From Bradyrhizobium semiaridum (GTDB lineage Bacteria; Pseudomonadota; Alphaproteobacteria; Rhizobiales; Xanthobacteraceae), in the NCBI RefSeq assembly GCF_020329505.1, contig NZ_JAGKJJ010000003.1, positions 62,001 through 126,000 on the forward strand: a stretch of 64,000 nt of DNA, given 5' to 3'. Made by a program: the position numbers and the translations under genes. Of this stretch, positions 7,799 to 16,554 are shown piece by piece. The notes beneath the pieces were generated by a model. The model was not told where the DNA came from and made no database searches. It saw only the letters and a list, made by a program, of their open reading frames with translations. The stretch's first letter is position 1. Each line of letters begins with the position of its first letter.

Positions 7799-8563
7799 CT
7801 AGCCGCCCGAAACCTCGAGCCAGCGGCCGATCTCTTCACGCATCTTGTCGTCGGACTGCAGGAAGTCCGCGGTGCCCTCGGTGGTTTTCTGGCCAAGCTC
7901 GAGCACATAGATGTAGTTCGAGACCTCGATGCACGGTTTGATGTTCTGATCGACCAGAACCACGGCAAGGCCCTCCGCCGCGAGTGCGCTGATCTTCTCG
8001 TAGACGTCGGCCGCAAACTTCGGGGCGATCATGGCGGTCGGTTCGTCGAGCAGGATGATCTTGGGGTCCAAAAGCAGCGCTCGCGCTATCTCCAGAAAGC
8101 GGCGTTGTCCGCCGCTGAGCGACCCCGCCAGATTTCGGCGCGCCGCACCGAGCATCGGAAACTCGGTCAGGGTGCGGTCCAGTATCCTGCGGGTCCTGAC
8201 CCGGTCGTGGCGGATCGGCCAGCACCCGAGCAGAAGGTTATCCTCCACCGAAAGGCCGAGGAAGAGGCTGCGGTTTTGCGGCACATAGGCGACGCCCATC
8301 AATGCGAGAACATGGTTGGGGACGCCGGCAAGCGACTTGCCGTAGAGGCGGATGTCGCCGGAGCGCGGTTTGAGCGCTCCCATGAAGGTCTTGAGCACGG
8401 TCGATTTGCCCGCCCCGTTGGGTCCGATAATCCCTGTCACGGTCCCAGATCGAAATACCAGCGACAGATTTCGCAGCACGTGGATGTCGCCGAAATACGC
8501 GGCGGAGACATCGCAGAATTCCGCGACAACCGCCTTGACGTTGTCAGAAGACAATTCGGTCAC
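7799..8563 (-). CDS. livF: LIV-type ABC transporter ATPase (LivF-like)
   Basis: 254-residue cytoplasmic ATPase of the branched-chain amino acid/amide family. Walker A GPNGAGKST, signature LSGGQRR and Walker B IILLDEPTA are all intact. It pairs with the LivG-like ATPase 13 bp upstream. The Walker B is followed by an unusual AMIAPKFA in place of the typical EGLAP, but the fold is complete. Substrate unknown; the neighbouring genes suggest an amide or other nitrogen-containing organic acid. Confidence 0.9.
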   Translation of the reverse strand: MTELSSDNVKAVVAEFCDVSAAYFGDIHVLRNLSLVFRSGTVTGIIGPNGAGKSTVLKTFMGALKPRSGDIRLYGKSLAGVPNHVLALMGVAYVPQNRSLFLGLSVEDNLLLGCWPIRHDRVRTRRILDRTLTEFPMLGAARRNLAGSLSGGQRRFLEIARALLLDPKIILLDEPTAMIAPKFAADVYEKISALAAEGLAVVLVDQNIKPCIEVSNYIYVLELGQKTTEGTADFLQSDDKMREEIGRWLEVSGG

Positions 8564-8576
8564 GCCGTTCGCTCCT

Positions 8577-9284
8577 CTAATGCGCAGTGCCGAGATAGGC
8601 GTCGACGACCTTTGGATCGGTCTTGATCTGCTCCGGTGATCCCTCGGCGAGGATTCCGCCCTCGTGCATCACGATGATCCGCCTGGAGAGGCGATAGAGA
8701 GTTCCGGGGTCGTGACATACCAGCAGGATCGCAACACGCTGCTGCAGCATCTCCTTGAGCTCGTCGATGAACATGCGGCAGAGATCCGAATGCATCCCGG
8801 CAAACGGCTCATCGAACAGCACGACGTTCGGCCAGATCATGATCAATCGGGCGAGCTCAAGTAACTTCTGCTGTCCGCCAGAGAGCTCCCAGGCATAGTT
8901 GCTTGCCAGCCTGTCGAGCTTGACGCGCTTCAGCGCCTTATGGGCGCGATCTGCTTTCGCCTCCCGATCTGCCTCGCGGGACGGCGCGACGATCAAGTTC
9001 TCGAGCACGGTTAGGCCGCGAAATGACCTTGGCACCTGGAACGTACGCCCCACCCCCATCATGCTGACGCGATGTGGCGCCATGCCAATGATGTTCTTGC
9101 CGTCGAGCTCGATCGCGCCACCATCCGGCTTCATCAGCCCGCAGATGCAATTGAGCAGCGTCGACTTGCCGGCACCATTGACGCCCATCAATCCAACCGC
9201 TTCACCCGGTTCGATATTGAGCGATATCTCCCGCAGCGCCCTGATCGCGCCAAAGCTCTTCGACACCCCGGAAATCCTCAGCAT
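8577..9284 (-). CDS. livG: LIV-type ABC transporter ATPase (LivG-like)
   Basis: 235-residue ATPase with Walker A GVNGAGKST, the LivG-type VGRTFQVPRSF, signature LSGGQQK and Walker B VVLFDEPFAGM. The His switch is in VCHDPGT. It is four bases from the LivH gene and 13 bp from LivF, so the four transporter genes are co-transcribed. It is slightly shorter than typical LivG (about 250), mainly at the N-terminus. Confidence 0.9.
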   Translation of the reverse strand: MLRISGVSKSFGAIRALREISLNIEPGEAVGLMGVNGAGKSTLLNCICGLMKPDGGAIELDGKNIIGMAPHRVSMMGVGRTFQVPRSFRGLTVLENLIVAPSREADREAKADRAHKALKRVKLDRLASNYAWELSGGQQKLLELARLIMIWPNVVLFDEPFAGMHSDLCRMFIDELKEMLQQRVAILLVCHDPGTLYRLSRRIIVMHEGGILAEGSPEQIKTDPKVVDAYLGTAH

Positions 9285-9288
9285 CGCC

Positions 9289-10173
9289 CTAGGCCCTCCA
9301 CTCCACCTGCCCCATCAGGCCGGCGGGCCGGACCACGATGACGGCGACAAGTACCAGAAATCCTGCAATCAGCCCGGTGCTCTGGCCGAGGTAGAGCGTC
9401 GTCAGTTGTTCGGTCAGCGCAAACACCATTCCCCCAGCCAATGCACCCAGCGGACTGCCCAGTCCGCCGAGGACGATCACGACGAAGCCCAGAATGGTAT
9501 AGTCCATCCCGGAGAACGGGCTGAACGCGGGAAACACCAACGCGATCAGCACGCCGGTCATTCCTGCAAGTCCGAAGCTGATCGAGAAGGCAAATAACGA
9601 CAGTCGGTCGATATCGATACCGACGATGCGGAGCGCGTCGCGGTTCATGATCGCGCCACGCAGCGCCTTGCCATAGATAGTTTGGTAAAGCGCCCAGAAG
9701 ATCACCGGCACCAGGGCAAGCGCAACGCCAGCCGCGACCAGCCTGGCATGGGGCACCCGCAGGCCCAGAAATTGAAACGAAAGCGGCCTGAACTGGAACG
9801 AGATGGCGCGCGCGTCGGCGTCGAAGACGAAGAGCAGCGATGCGCTGATCATGAGCGAGACACCATAGAAGAAGAGAAACGAAGCAAGTTCCGGCTCCCG
9901 CGAGTTCTGCAACCGCTTGCCGGCAATCCGATACAGGCCGTAGCCGAGCACGGAAAGATAAGTGAACGCGACCGGCAGGGCGGCGATCGGCGAATAACCA
10001 AATTTGGCCGTCAGCGCGTACGTGATGAAGCTGCCGGCAACGACAATGTCGCCATGCGCGAGATTGGCTATGCGCATGCCGCCGTAGACGATGGTCAGGC
10101 TCAAGCCGAGAAACCCGTAGATGACGCCGAGGATCGCAGCGTTCAGGATGATGTTGGGGACGAGTGTCGCCAT
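9289..10173 (-). CDS. livH: LIV-type ABC permease (LivH-like)
   Basis: 294-residue inner-membrane permease with about eight hydrophobic segments, the family opening ILNAAILGVIYGFLGLSLTI and the conserved GMRIANLAHGD region. Near the C-terminus VLGGLGSPLGALAGG matches the EAA-like coupling motif of LivH. Length is usual for the family. It forms the membrane pore with the LivM-like protein. Confidence 0.9.
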   Translation of the reverse strand: MATLVPNIILNAAILGVIYGFLGLSLTIVYGGMRIANLAHGDIVVAGSFITYALTAKFGYSPIAALPVAFTYLSVLGYGLYRIAGKRLQNSREPELASFLFFYGVSLMISASLLFVFDADARAISFQFRPLSFQFLGLRVPHARLVAAGVALALVPVIFWALYQTIYGKALRGAIMNRDALRIVGIDIDRLSLFAFSISFGLAGMTGVLIALVFPAFSPFSGMDYTILGFVVIVLGGLGSPLGALAGGMVFALTEQLTTLYLGQSTGLIAGFLVLVAVIVVRPAGLMGQVEWRA

Positions 10174-10180
10174 GTTTCCC

Positions 10181-11182
10181 TCAGAACAACCAGCGGCGGA
10201 ACCGGGGATGGCGGTCGAGCAGCGAGCCGATCAATCCCTTCGGCATGGCGAGGACGGTCAGCGATATCAGGGCGCCGAGAATGAATAGGTTTGCGACCGG
10301 AAATCTCGCCCAGATCAACTCATCGACCACGCTCATCAGCAGCGCCCCCAACAATGGCCCCATGACGGTGCCGAGCCCGCCGAGCGCGGCATAGATGATG
10401 GCCTTTGCCGAGATCAGCATGTTGAAGGAGGCTGACGGGTCGATCACGGACGAATAGAGCGCCTCGATCCCGCCACACGTCGAGGCAATCGTGGCCGACA
10501 GAAGCCACACCGAAAGCCGTAGCCGCGTGACGTCGATGCCGATCATCGCAGCAGCTCCGGCATCGTCCCGGATCGCCTTCAGCCGCAATCCGTAAGGCGT
10601 GACCGCAATGAGCGTTGCGATTGACAGCGATACAAGGCAGAGCGCGACCATCAGGTAGTAGGCCAGGCTCGGATCCTTGATGGCGGTAATCGTGACACCT
10701 GAGCTTCCACCGGCGACATGTTCTGGCAGGATCGAGACGAGGCTCTTCAGGACAATCGACAGCGAGAGGCTGACGATCGAGAAGAACACGCCGCTCAGCC
10801 TCATGGTGGGCGCGAACAGTAGCGCCAGCACAGTGCCCGCCATGGCCGCTCCACAGATGCTCCATCCCGCCAAAACACCGTGGAATTGGGTCAGCACTGC
10901 CGCTGCATATGAGCCAATTCCGAAGAACGCCACAAAGCCAAAAGGCAGGTAGCCGACAAGGCCGGCAACGAGATTGACCGCCGTCGCAAGCGTCACCCAT
11001 TGCAGGAGATAGAACCAGAAGGAAAGACCGTTGCTTGCCCACGGGATCGCTGCCGCGACGGCAAACATAACCGCAAGTGTGGCGTTCCAGATCAGAAGAG
11101 AGGAGCGCGTCAGCCTCGACGATGCGCTTTGATATGCGTCCTTGCGGGTATTTTGCGCCGTAGCCTGGCTCAGCTCCGTCAC
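10181..11182 (-). CDS. livM: LIV-type ABC permease (LivM-like)
   Basis: 333-residue permease with eight to nine membrane segments; GLVGYLPFGFVAFFGIGSYAA and the C-terminal ALGGLGTVMGPLLGALLM are LivM signatures. The N-terminal 25 residues are polar and presumably cytoplasmic. It is seven bases upstream of the LivH-like gene. The next gene upstream (94 bp) is the solute-binding protein. Confidence 0.9.
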   Translation of the reverse strand: MTELSQATAQNTRKDAYQSASSRLTRSSLLIWNATLAVMFAVAAAIPWASNGLSFWFYLLQWVTLATAVNLVAGLVGYLPFGFVAFFGIGSYAAAVLTQFHGVLAGWSICGAAMAGTVLALLFAPTMRLSGVFFSIVSLSLSIVLKSLVSILPEHVAGGSSGVTITAIKDPSLAYYLMVALCLVSLSIATLIAVTPYGLRLKAIRDDAGAAAMIGIDVTRLRLSVWLLSATIASTCGGIEALYSSVIDPSASFNMLISAKAIIYAALGGLGTVMGPLLGALLMSVVDELIWARFPVANLFILGALISLTVLAMPKGLIGSLLDRHPRFRRWLF

Positions 11183-11276
11183 CGGCCCCTCCCCGGTCGC
11201 GAACCAGCCGCCGCGTTGGCTGCGCCATATGTCGCCGCAGGCGATCTACCGGCGAGACCGAAACAACCAGCCAACA

Positions 11277-12524
11277 TCAAGCGCGCTCCGCCCAGGTCGG
11301 CATCGGATAACGCGGCTTGGCCGTCGCGACTGACGCTGGCGCGATGACATCGCGGCCATCGGCGGTGTTCTGCAGCACCAGGATATTGAACCCGGTTTGC
11401 TGGCCGGTCTCGTCGATCGCGTACGTCCCGCTCAGCACGGTGAGCTTGCCGCTCAGGTCAAGCGCCGCCCGCTTCAGCGCCGCGGCGGAAAGATCCGCAG
11501 CCTGCTCGATCACCGCACCAAGCACCGTGGTGCCGGCGTAAGCGACCGCGGTATTGATGTCGGGATCCGGCCCCCCCGGATATGTCGCCCGGTAGGCCTT
11601 CAGGAAACCTGCCGCATCCGCCCCGCGGGTGACCGGATAGTGCACCCGAGGATCGATGTTGAACTGGCCCCAGAGCCCGATGGCATCGGCGCCGAGCGCC
11701 AGGATGGAAGAATTCTGCGAGAAGCCGGAGAAGATCGCGGGGAAATTGATGTCATTTTCCTTCATCTGCCGGAGCATGGCGATCATGTCGGAATCGTAGG
11801 AGGTGATGCAGAGCAGGTCCGTGCCGGCAGCCGCAGCCTTCTGCAGCGAGATGGTAAAATCCCGTGCGCCGCGCTGGTATTTCTCCATGGTCCCGATCCG
11901 CAGACCGCGCTTCTCGGCGGCAATCTTGATCAGTCCGGCCAGGGCTTCCGAGTATGGCTCGTCGACCGCAATGGTCGAGACCACCCGCCCGCCAACATCC
12001 TTGAGCACTTGCACGGGAACGTCAGGCACCCGCGAAATCGGCGTCGTGCCGCCGTTCACGATAAAGCGGTAGCCCTGCTGGAAGACGGTGTCTGCCGCGA
12101 CCGCCCAACCCATCATGAAGACATCATAACGCTCGGTGACGGCTGCGGCCGCGGCCGTCAGGGTCGAGCCGTAGGGCCCGAGCACCAGGTCGATCTTGTC
12201 GTCATTGATCAGGCTTTCATAGACGCGCGGCACCAGCTGCTTGTCGCTGCGGTCGTCGCGGATCAGCAGCTCGATCGGCAGGCGGCGTCCCCTGTGCAGG
12301 AGACCGCCCTGCCGGTTCGCATCGTCCAGCCACATCTTGATGGCCCGGCTGCCGGATTGCGCATCATGTGCGAAGGGGCCGGTCGAGGAAATCGACATGC
12401 CGATCCGGATCGAGGAGCGCGTCTGTGCGGCGGCCCGTCTCGTCAACAGCGCTGGTGCGGCATTTGCGGCGGCAGCAAGCAAGCCCGCCCGGCCCGACAG
12501 TGTCAGGAACTGCCTTCTCTTCAT
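11277..12524 (-). CDS. ABC transporter substrate-binding protein, LIV family
   Basis: 415 residues with a twin-arginine-type signal (MKRRQFLTLSGRAGLLAAAA, likely cleaved after AAAQ) and a two-lobed periplasmic-binding fold that opens IRIGMSISSTGPFAHDAQSG. A Tat signal on a LIV binding protein is common in Bradyrhizobium. It belongs to the transporter encoded downstream. Upstream genes encode an SMP-30 lactonase and a GST, so the transported compound is probably catabolised rather than used as an amino acid. Confidence 0.88.
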   Translation of the reverse strand: MKRRQFLTLSGRAGLLAAAANAAPALLTRRAAAQTRSSIRIGMSISSTGPFAHDAQSGSRAIKMWLDDANRQGGLLHRGRRLPIELLIRDDRSDKQLVPRVYESLINDDKIDLVLGPYGSTLTAAAAAVTERYDVFMMGWAVAADTVFQQGYRFIVNGGTTPISRVPDVPVQVLKDVGGRVVSTIAVDEPYSEALAGLIKIAAEKRGLRIGTMEKYQRGARDFTISLQKAAAAGTDLLCITSYDSDMIAMLRQMKENDINFPAIFSGFSQNSSILALGADAIGLWGQFNIDPRVHYPVTRGADAAGFLKAYRATYPGGPDPDINTAVAYAGTTVLGAVIEQAADLSAAALKRAALDLSGKLTVLSGTYAIDETGQQTGFNILVLQNTADGRDVIAPASVATAKPRYPMPTWAERA

Positions 12525-12597
12525 GAGGATCTCCTGAGGAACGGAACGTCAATGATTTTCAGCGCCGGCGCCGAGCGCACGCGCCGGCAAATGAATG

Positions 12598-13575
12598 TCA
12601 GCGGGCGCCGGCGACGAGCGTATCGATCCGGTAGATTGTCGTCGGGCACGACACGAATACCGTCCGGCGGTCAGCGCCGCCAAACACGAGATTGGTCCCA
12701 CCCTCGGGCAGGGGTATGCGGCCAAGGCGCGTCCCCTCAGGGCTGATGATCCAGACGCCGCCCGGTCCCGCCGACCACAAATTGCCGCGCTCGTCCACCC
12801 GCATGCCATCTGTAATGCCAATGCCGGTCTCTTCGCGCAGGTCGGCGAACATGCGGCCATTGGCCACCGTGCCATCGTCCAGCACGTCGTAGCGACGGAT
12901 GTAATTGTCGATCGATCCGTTGGCGTAGAGCACCTTCTCGTCCGGCGAGAACGCAAGCCCGTTGGTGTTTGGAATGTCGTCGATCACCCGGACAACATCG
13001 CCATTTCTGATCATGTAGATTGCATTGATATCGATCTCGCAGCTCGGATCGTCGCCGAGCTTCAACATGCCGCCGAATGTGTCGGTGAAATAGATCGACC
13101 CGTCCTTGCGAACCACCACATCATTTGGTCCGCCGAACCGCTTACCTTGATACTTATCGGCAAGGACTGAGCGCCGACCGTCCCTTTCGACCCGGACGAT
13201 GGAGCGGCCACCCCAGGTGGCGATGATGAGCCGCCCCTCCTGGTCGAGGGTGAGGCCGTTCGAGCCGAACATGTTGAATTGTTCGAACTGGGGATGCTCG
13301 GACGCCTTGCCGTTGGTGAAGGGCATGCCGACGCGCCATACGTCGGCGCCTTGGTAGCCGGTCTTCTCCAGGTAAATCTCGGCCTTGTGGCCCGGCTGCC
13401 AGCGATAGATCACATTGGCCGGAATGTCGCTGAACAGCAGATGACTGTCGGGACCGGCATTGATCCAGGTCACGCCCTCGGTGAATCCGAACCCGGTGAC
13501 GACGGCTTCGAGCTTGGCGTCGGAAGAGATCAGCCCGTCGACGCGCTTATCCATCCTTACGATCGGTTCGTAAGT
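12598..13575 (-). CDS. SMP-30/gluconolactonase/LRE family protein
   Basis: 325 residues forming a six-bladed propeller of the SMP-30 family: FGFTEGVTWINAGPDSHLLFSD at the start, NGLTLDQEGRLIIATWGG, GGPNDVVVRKDGSIYFTDTF, NGLAFSPDEKVLYAN and DGMRVDERGNLWSAGPGG supply the metal-site Glu, Asn and Asp residues. These enzymes hydrolyse sugar lactones and related esters. The start at MTYEPI follows GGAGG by eight bases. It lies between the GST and binding-protein genes, probably in the same operon. Confidence 0.85.
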   Translation of the reverse strand, partial: TYEPIVRMDKRVDGLISSDAKLEAVVTGFGFTEGVTWINAGPDSHLLFSDIPANVIYRWQPGHKAEIYLEKTGYQGADVWRVGMPFTNGKASEHPQFEQFNMFGSNGLTLDQEGRLIIATWGGRSIVRVERDGRRSVLADKYQGKRFGGPNDVVVRKDGSIYFTDTFGGMLKLGDDPSCEIDINAIYMIRNGDVVRVIDDIPNTNGLAFSPDEKVLYANGSIDNYIRRYDVLDDGTVANGRMFADLREETGIGITDGMRVDERGNLWSAGPGGVWIISPEGTRLGRIPLPEGGTNLVFGGADRRTVFVSCPTTIYRIDTLVAGAR

Positions 13576-13675
13576 CATCAGCAAATCCTCCATGAATTTC
13601 TATAATCTTCGGCCGCGCCTTGCATCGCCGTCGCACGGAAATGGTCCCAGACGGCCGGCCCAGCCGGCCATCCGC

Positions 13676-14290
13676 TTAAGGGAGCGAAGCCCTCGCCTCG
13701 GCGTCGAGCGCCGCTTGAACGTGGGGACGCCTTGCAATGCGCTCCATGTAGGCCTGGATCGCCGGCCAGCGAGCGAGATCGATCGAGAATGACTTCATCC
13801 AGAGCAGCACCGTATAGAGATAGGCGTCGGCAATGCCGAAGCTGTCGCCGAGCAGATGATCCTGCGCTTCGAGCGTTGCCGTGATCTCGCCAAACCTGCG
13901 GAACAGACGTTCCTTGAAGATCTGCTTGATGTTCTCCGGTATCTCCGCATTGAATAGCGGATGCGAGGTCGCATGAATCTCGCTTGTGATGAAGTTGAGC
14001 CACTCCTGCAGCCGCACGCGTTGCAGACTTCCTGACGGAGGCGCGAGCCCGGCTGCAGGCTTGAGATCGGCGAGATACTGCACAATTGCCGGTCCCTCGG
14101 TGATGATCTCGCCGCCGTCGAGCTGCAGTGCAGCCACGTAACCTTTTGGATTGATCTCGAGGAAATTGCCGCCCTCGGATGTCCGCTTGGTCTTGTTGTT
14201 CACCATCACGAGCTTGAACGGTAGCTCGAGCTCGCGCAGCACGATATGTGGCGACAGGGAGCAGGAATTCGGCGCCGAATATAACTTCAT
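13676..14290 (-). CDS. Glutathione S-transferase, beta class
   Basis: 204 residues close to E. coli GstA along the whole length: MKLYSAPNSCSLSPHIVLRE with the catalytic-region Cys10, INPKGYVAALQL with the cis-Pro-type loop, and ITEGPAIVQYLADL for glutathione binding, then an all-helical C-terminal domain. The start is the second of two adjacent ATGs, seven bases after AGGGA. It heads the transporter operon and may conjugate or dehalogenate the imported substrate. Confidence 0.88.
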   Translation of the reverse strand: MKLYSAPNSCSLSPHIVLRELELPFKLVMVNNKTKRTSEGGNFLEINPKGYVAALQLDGGEIITEGPAIVQYLADLKPAAGLAPPSGSLQRVRLQEWLNFITSEIHATSHPLFNAEIPENIKQIFKERLFRRFGEITATLEAQDHLLGDSFGIADAYLYTVLLWMKSFSIDLARWPAIQAYMERIARRPHVQAALDAEARASLP

Positions 14291-14623
14291 CATGTCATCC
14301 CTATCGTTTCGTCTCTGTTGTGCGCCGGGCGTCCGCCGTTCCACGGCACGCTCGAAGGTCGGCCGGTGCGTCCCCGCTTGATCGCCGTCAACGGATAGGG
14401 CTCGCCCAGGATCGCGTAAAATTAATTGTCCAGAATCCTCCCATTAGCTCCGCTACTGCTTGGTGGACGGCACGAGTCCAGACTCGATGTCGATGGCAGC
14501 AGGCACATTGTGCGAGCGCGCGATCCGCATCGCTCATGATCGCCAGGGACACGCCAGCACGGATTCGGTCGACGCACGGATCGCGCGCGACGGGACAATT
14601 CGCAATAGATGCTGATGGCGCGA
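14291..14623. other. Gene-free stretch upstream of the GST operon
   Basis: No gene is evident between the GST start and the end of the LysR gene. It presumably holds the promoter of the GST-SMP30-transporter operon, but I see no convincing -35/-10 pair or clear T-N11-A LysR box. Confidence 0.45.
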
Positions 14624-15493
14624 TCAGGCCGGCTGCAGCATGTCGAAAAACGCGCGCACCGCTTTCGTGTTCGCCTTGGTGTGGCTGACAAGGCCAAAGC
14701 GCCGGTGGACGGGCTCTGCGAGTTCAAGAATGCGCAGACCTTGCCGGTTATCCGGGAGTGTCAATTCCGGAACCAGCGTCACGCCGACTCCTTCGCGCAC
14801 CAGCGCAAAGGCGCTGCTCCAGTCACGCACCGAGACGCGGAGATCATCGAGCTTCAGGCGCTGCTCGGCAATGACCTTCTCGGCGGTGGCGCGACACCCT
14901 CCGGTCGCCAAAATAAACGGCTCGGCGACCAATTCGCTCAAGGCAACGACGTCGCGCCGCGCGGGGCGGGCAAACCGATGGCCATTGGGGACAACCGCAA
15001 CCCATGGATCCCTGCCGAGCAGGACGGAATTGCGCGACGCGGGCGGATTGACCACCATGCCGATGTCGACCTGCCCCGCGGCGATCAGCGCATCGATCTC
15101 TTCATCGCTCGCCTCGAGGGTGATGACATCGATACCCGGGTGGGATTGCTTGAAGCGCCGCAGGATCGGCGGCAGGATCGTGGCAAGGACGACCGGAAAG
15201 CAGGCCATCCTGATCGTGCCGCGCTCGAGCCCTCTCGATTCATCGACCACTGTCCGAATCGTCTCGAGCGCCGACAGCATCACCCGCGCCTGCTCGATGA
15301 TCTGAAATCCGACGGCGGTCGGAACGGTCTGCCTGCGATCGCGGGTAAAGAGCTGCACGCCGAGCAACTCCTCAAGCAGGGCGATGGCCTGGCTCGCACC
15401 CGACTGGGTCAGGCCGACGCGCTCGGCCGCGCGGGTGATATTGCCATAGTCGGCGACGGCAACGACCGTTCTCCAATGCATCAGGTTCATCAT
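14624..15493 (-). CDS. LysR family transcriptional regulator
   Basis: 289 residues; the winged helix (WRTVVAVADYGNITRAAERV, GLTQSGASQAIALLEELLGV) and the LysR effector domain are complete. I start at the MMNLMHW codons because upstream residues do not look like LysR protein. Same orientation as, and upstream of, the GST-lactonase-transporter operon, which it probably controls. Confidence 0.83.
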   Translation of the reverse strand: MMNLMHWRTVVAVADYGNITRAAERVGLTQSGASQAIALLEELLGVQLFTRDRRQTVPTAVGFQIIEQARVMLSALETIRTVVDESRGLERGTIRMACFPVVLATILPPILRRFKQSHPGIDVITLEASDEEIDALIAAGQVDIGMVVNPPASRNSVLLGRDPWVAVVPNGHRFARPARRDVVALSELVAEPFILATGGCRATAEKVIAEQRLKLDDLRVSVRDWSSAFALVREGVGVTLVPELTLPDNRQGLRILELAEPVHRRFGLVSHTKANTKAVRAFFDMLQPA

Positions 15494-15652
15494 GGCAGCA
15501 GCCCACCTTATGTCCAGATGATTTGCCATTAGCTTTGCAAATGGAACGCAGGAACGCAATGCTCGTGTTGGAAAAAGACCGGAGGAAACTTCAAGGCTCG
15601 CGCCGCGATGCCCCTCCGGTCCAGTTGCCGCCCGATTGCAGCCACCGGGCGC

Positions 15653-16189
15653 TCAGCCATCGGGATTCCAGATCCAGATCGGGAATGCGACGCCGAGAAT
15701 ATCGCATCGCAGGACGGGCCCGAAGTAGCGGGAATCGAACGAGAATGGGTGCGGCTGCAGCAGGAAATACTCGCCGTCGACGAGATGCACGCAGCCGTCC
15801 CAGGTCGGCAGCGGCCGGCCGGCCCGATCCTTGGCCTGCACCTCGGCGAGCACCTTGCCGTTGATGGAAATCGTACCCGGCGGCTCGTTCGAGCGGCAAA
15901 CGTCGTCACTCGCGGTCGCTGCGACCTGCTTCAGAAGCGGCACAGGTGCCGGCATGATGTCGTGGGCGAGGAGCAAGAGCTCGATGGCGGGTGTCGGCCT
16001 CAACACCGCAAGCTCTCCTTTCCCCGGCAATCGCTGCGCAAGATAGTAGAAGCCGAGCGGCGCGCTGCCGGATGCATTGTAGATCACAAGCGGCGTCCCG
16101 GCCACAAAGGACACCAGCATGGCAACGATCCCGCCGCATAGCGCCGACAGGATCGTGCACTTGCTTAGCAAGCTGCGATCAATCCGCAT
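15653..16189 (-). CDS. traF: Conjugal transfer signal peptidase TraF (S26 family)
   Basis: 178 residues with an N-terminal membrane segment (about 12-32) and the S26 peptidase motifs: catalytic Ser42 in NASGSAPLGFYYL, Lys87 in VPLLKQVAA, and the C-terminal box FDSRYFGPV. TraF matures the pilin precursor in conjugative systems. The start overlaps the end of the excisionase gene by 11 bases, so translation is probably coupled. No trb or relaxase genes are nearby, which suggests the transfer module is incomplete. Confidence 0.87.
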   Translation of the reverse strand: MRIDRSLLSKCTILSALCGGIVAMLVSFVAGTPLVIYNASGSAPLGFYYLAQRLPGKGELAVLRPTPAIELLLLAHDIMPAPVPLLKQVAATASDDVCRSNEPPGTISINGKVLAEVQAKDRAGRPLPTWDGCVHLVDGEYFLLQPHPFSFDSRYFGPVLRCDILGVAFPIWIWNPDG

Positions 16190-16397
16190 CTGAGGTCGAT
16201 CTCCGCTTGTTCGCCTGCGAATACTCCACGAGATCCTCGATGTGATAGCGCACGTAGCGGCCGTGCTTGCGATAGGCTGGACCGCGGCCGTGGACGCGCA
16301 TTTTTTCAAGCGTATTCTTGGTCAGCCTGAGCCAAGCGGCCGCCTCAATGGTATTGAGGAACGGCTTCTCAGGCTGCTTGTCTTCCATTTTGGTCAT
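16179..16397 (-). CDS. AlpA/MerR-type excisionase-like protein
   Basis: 72 residues holding one winged helix-turn-helix of the HTH_17/AlpA type: LNTIEAAAWLRLTKNTLEKM then GPAYRKHGRYVRYHIEDLVE. The size, fold and position directly before traF match the recombination directionality factor RdfS of rhizobial integrative conjugative elements. It would bind att DNA and favour excision. Here the partner integrase at 3362 is dead, so it may have no target. Confidence 0.8.
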   Translation of the reverse strand: MTKMEDKQPEKPFLNTIEAAAWLRLTKNTLEKMRVHGRGPAYRKHGRYVRYHIEDLVEYSQANKRRSTSDAD

Positions 16398-16554
16398 GTC
16401 CGAATGATCTCCACATGCGCATCGGCCAACGAGCAGAGCGCAACAGGAAGCGTCGTCAGATCACGCGCGGAAATCGAAGTGGCGAAGGCAGCCGGCCAGC
16501 TTTTGCCATCCCCGGACAGCAAGGCTCGTCAAGCCCGCGCAAGGAGATCAGGAT

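Noticed and set aside
7337..8626. 429-codon plus-strand frame across rutD-like and livF genes
   Set aside because: It crosses two well-supported minus-strand genes and has no family resemblance.
11397..12746. 449-codon plus-strand frame over the LIV binding protein
   Set aside because: Shadow of the substrate-binding protein gene; no domain or ribosome site.
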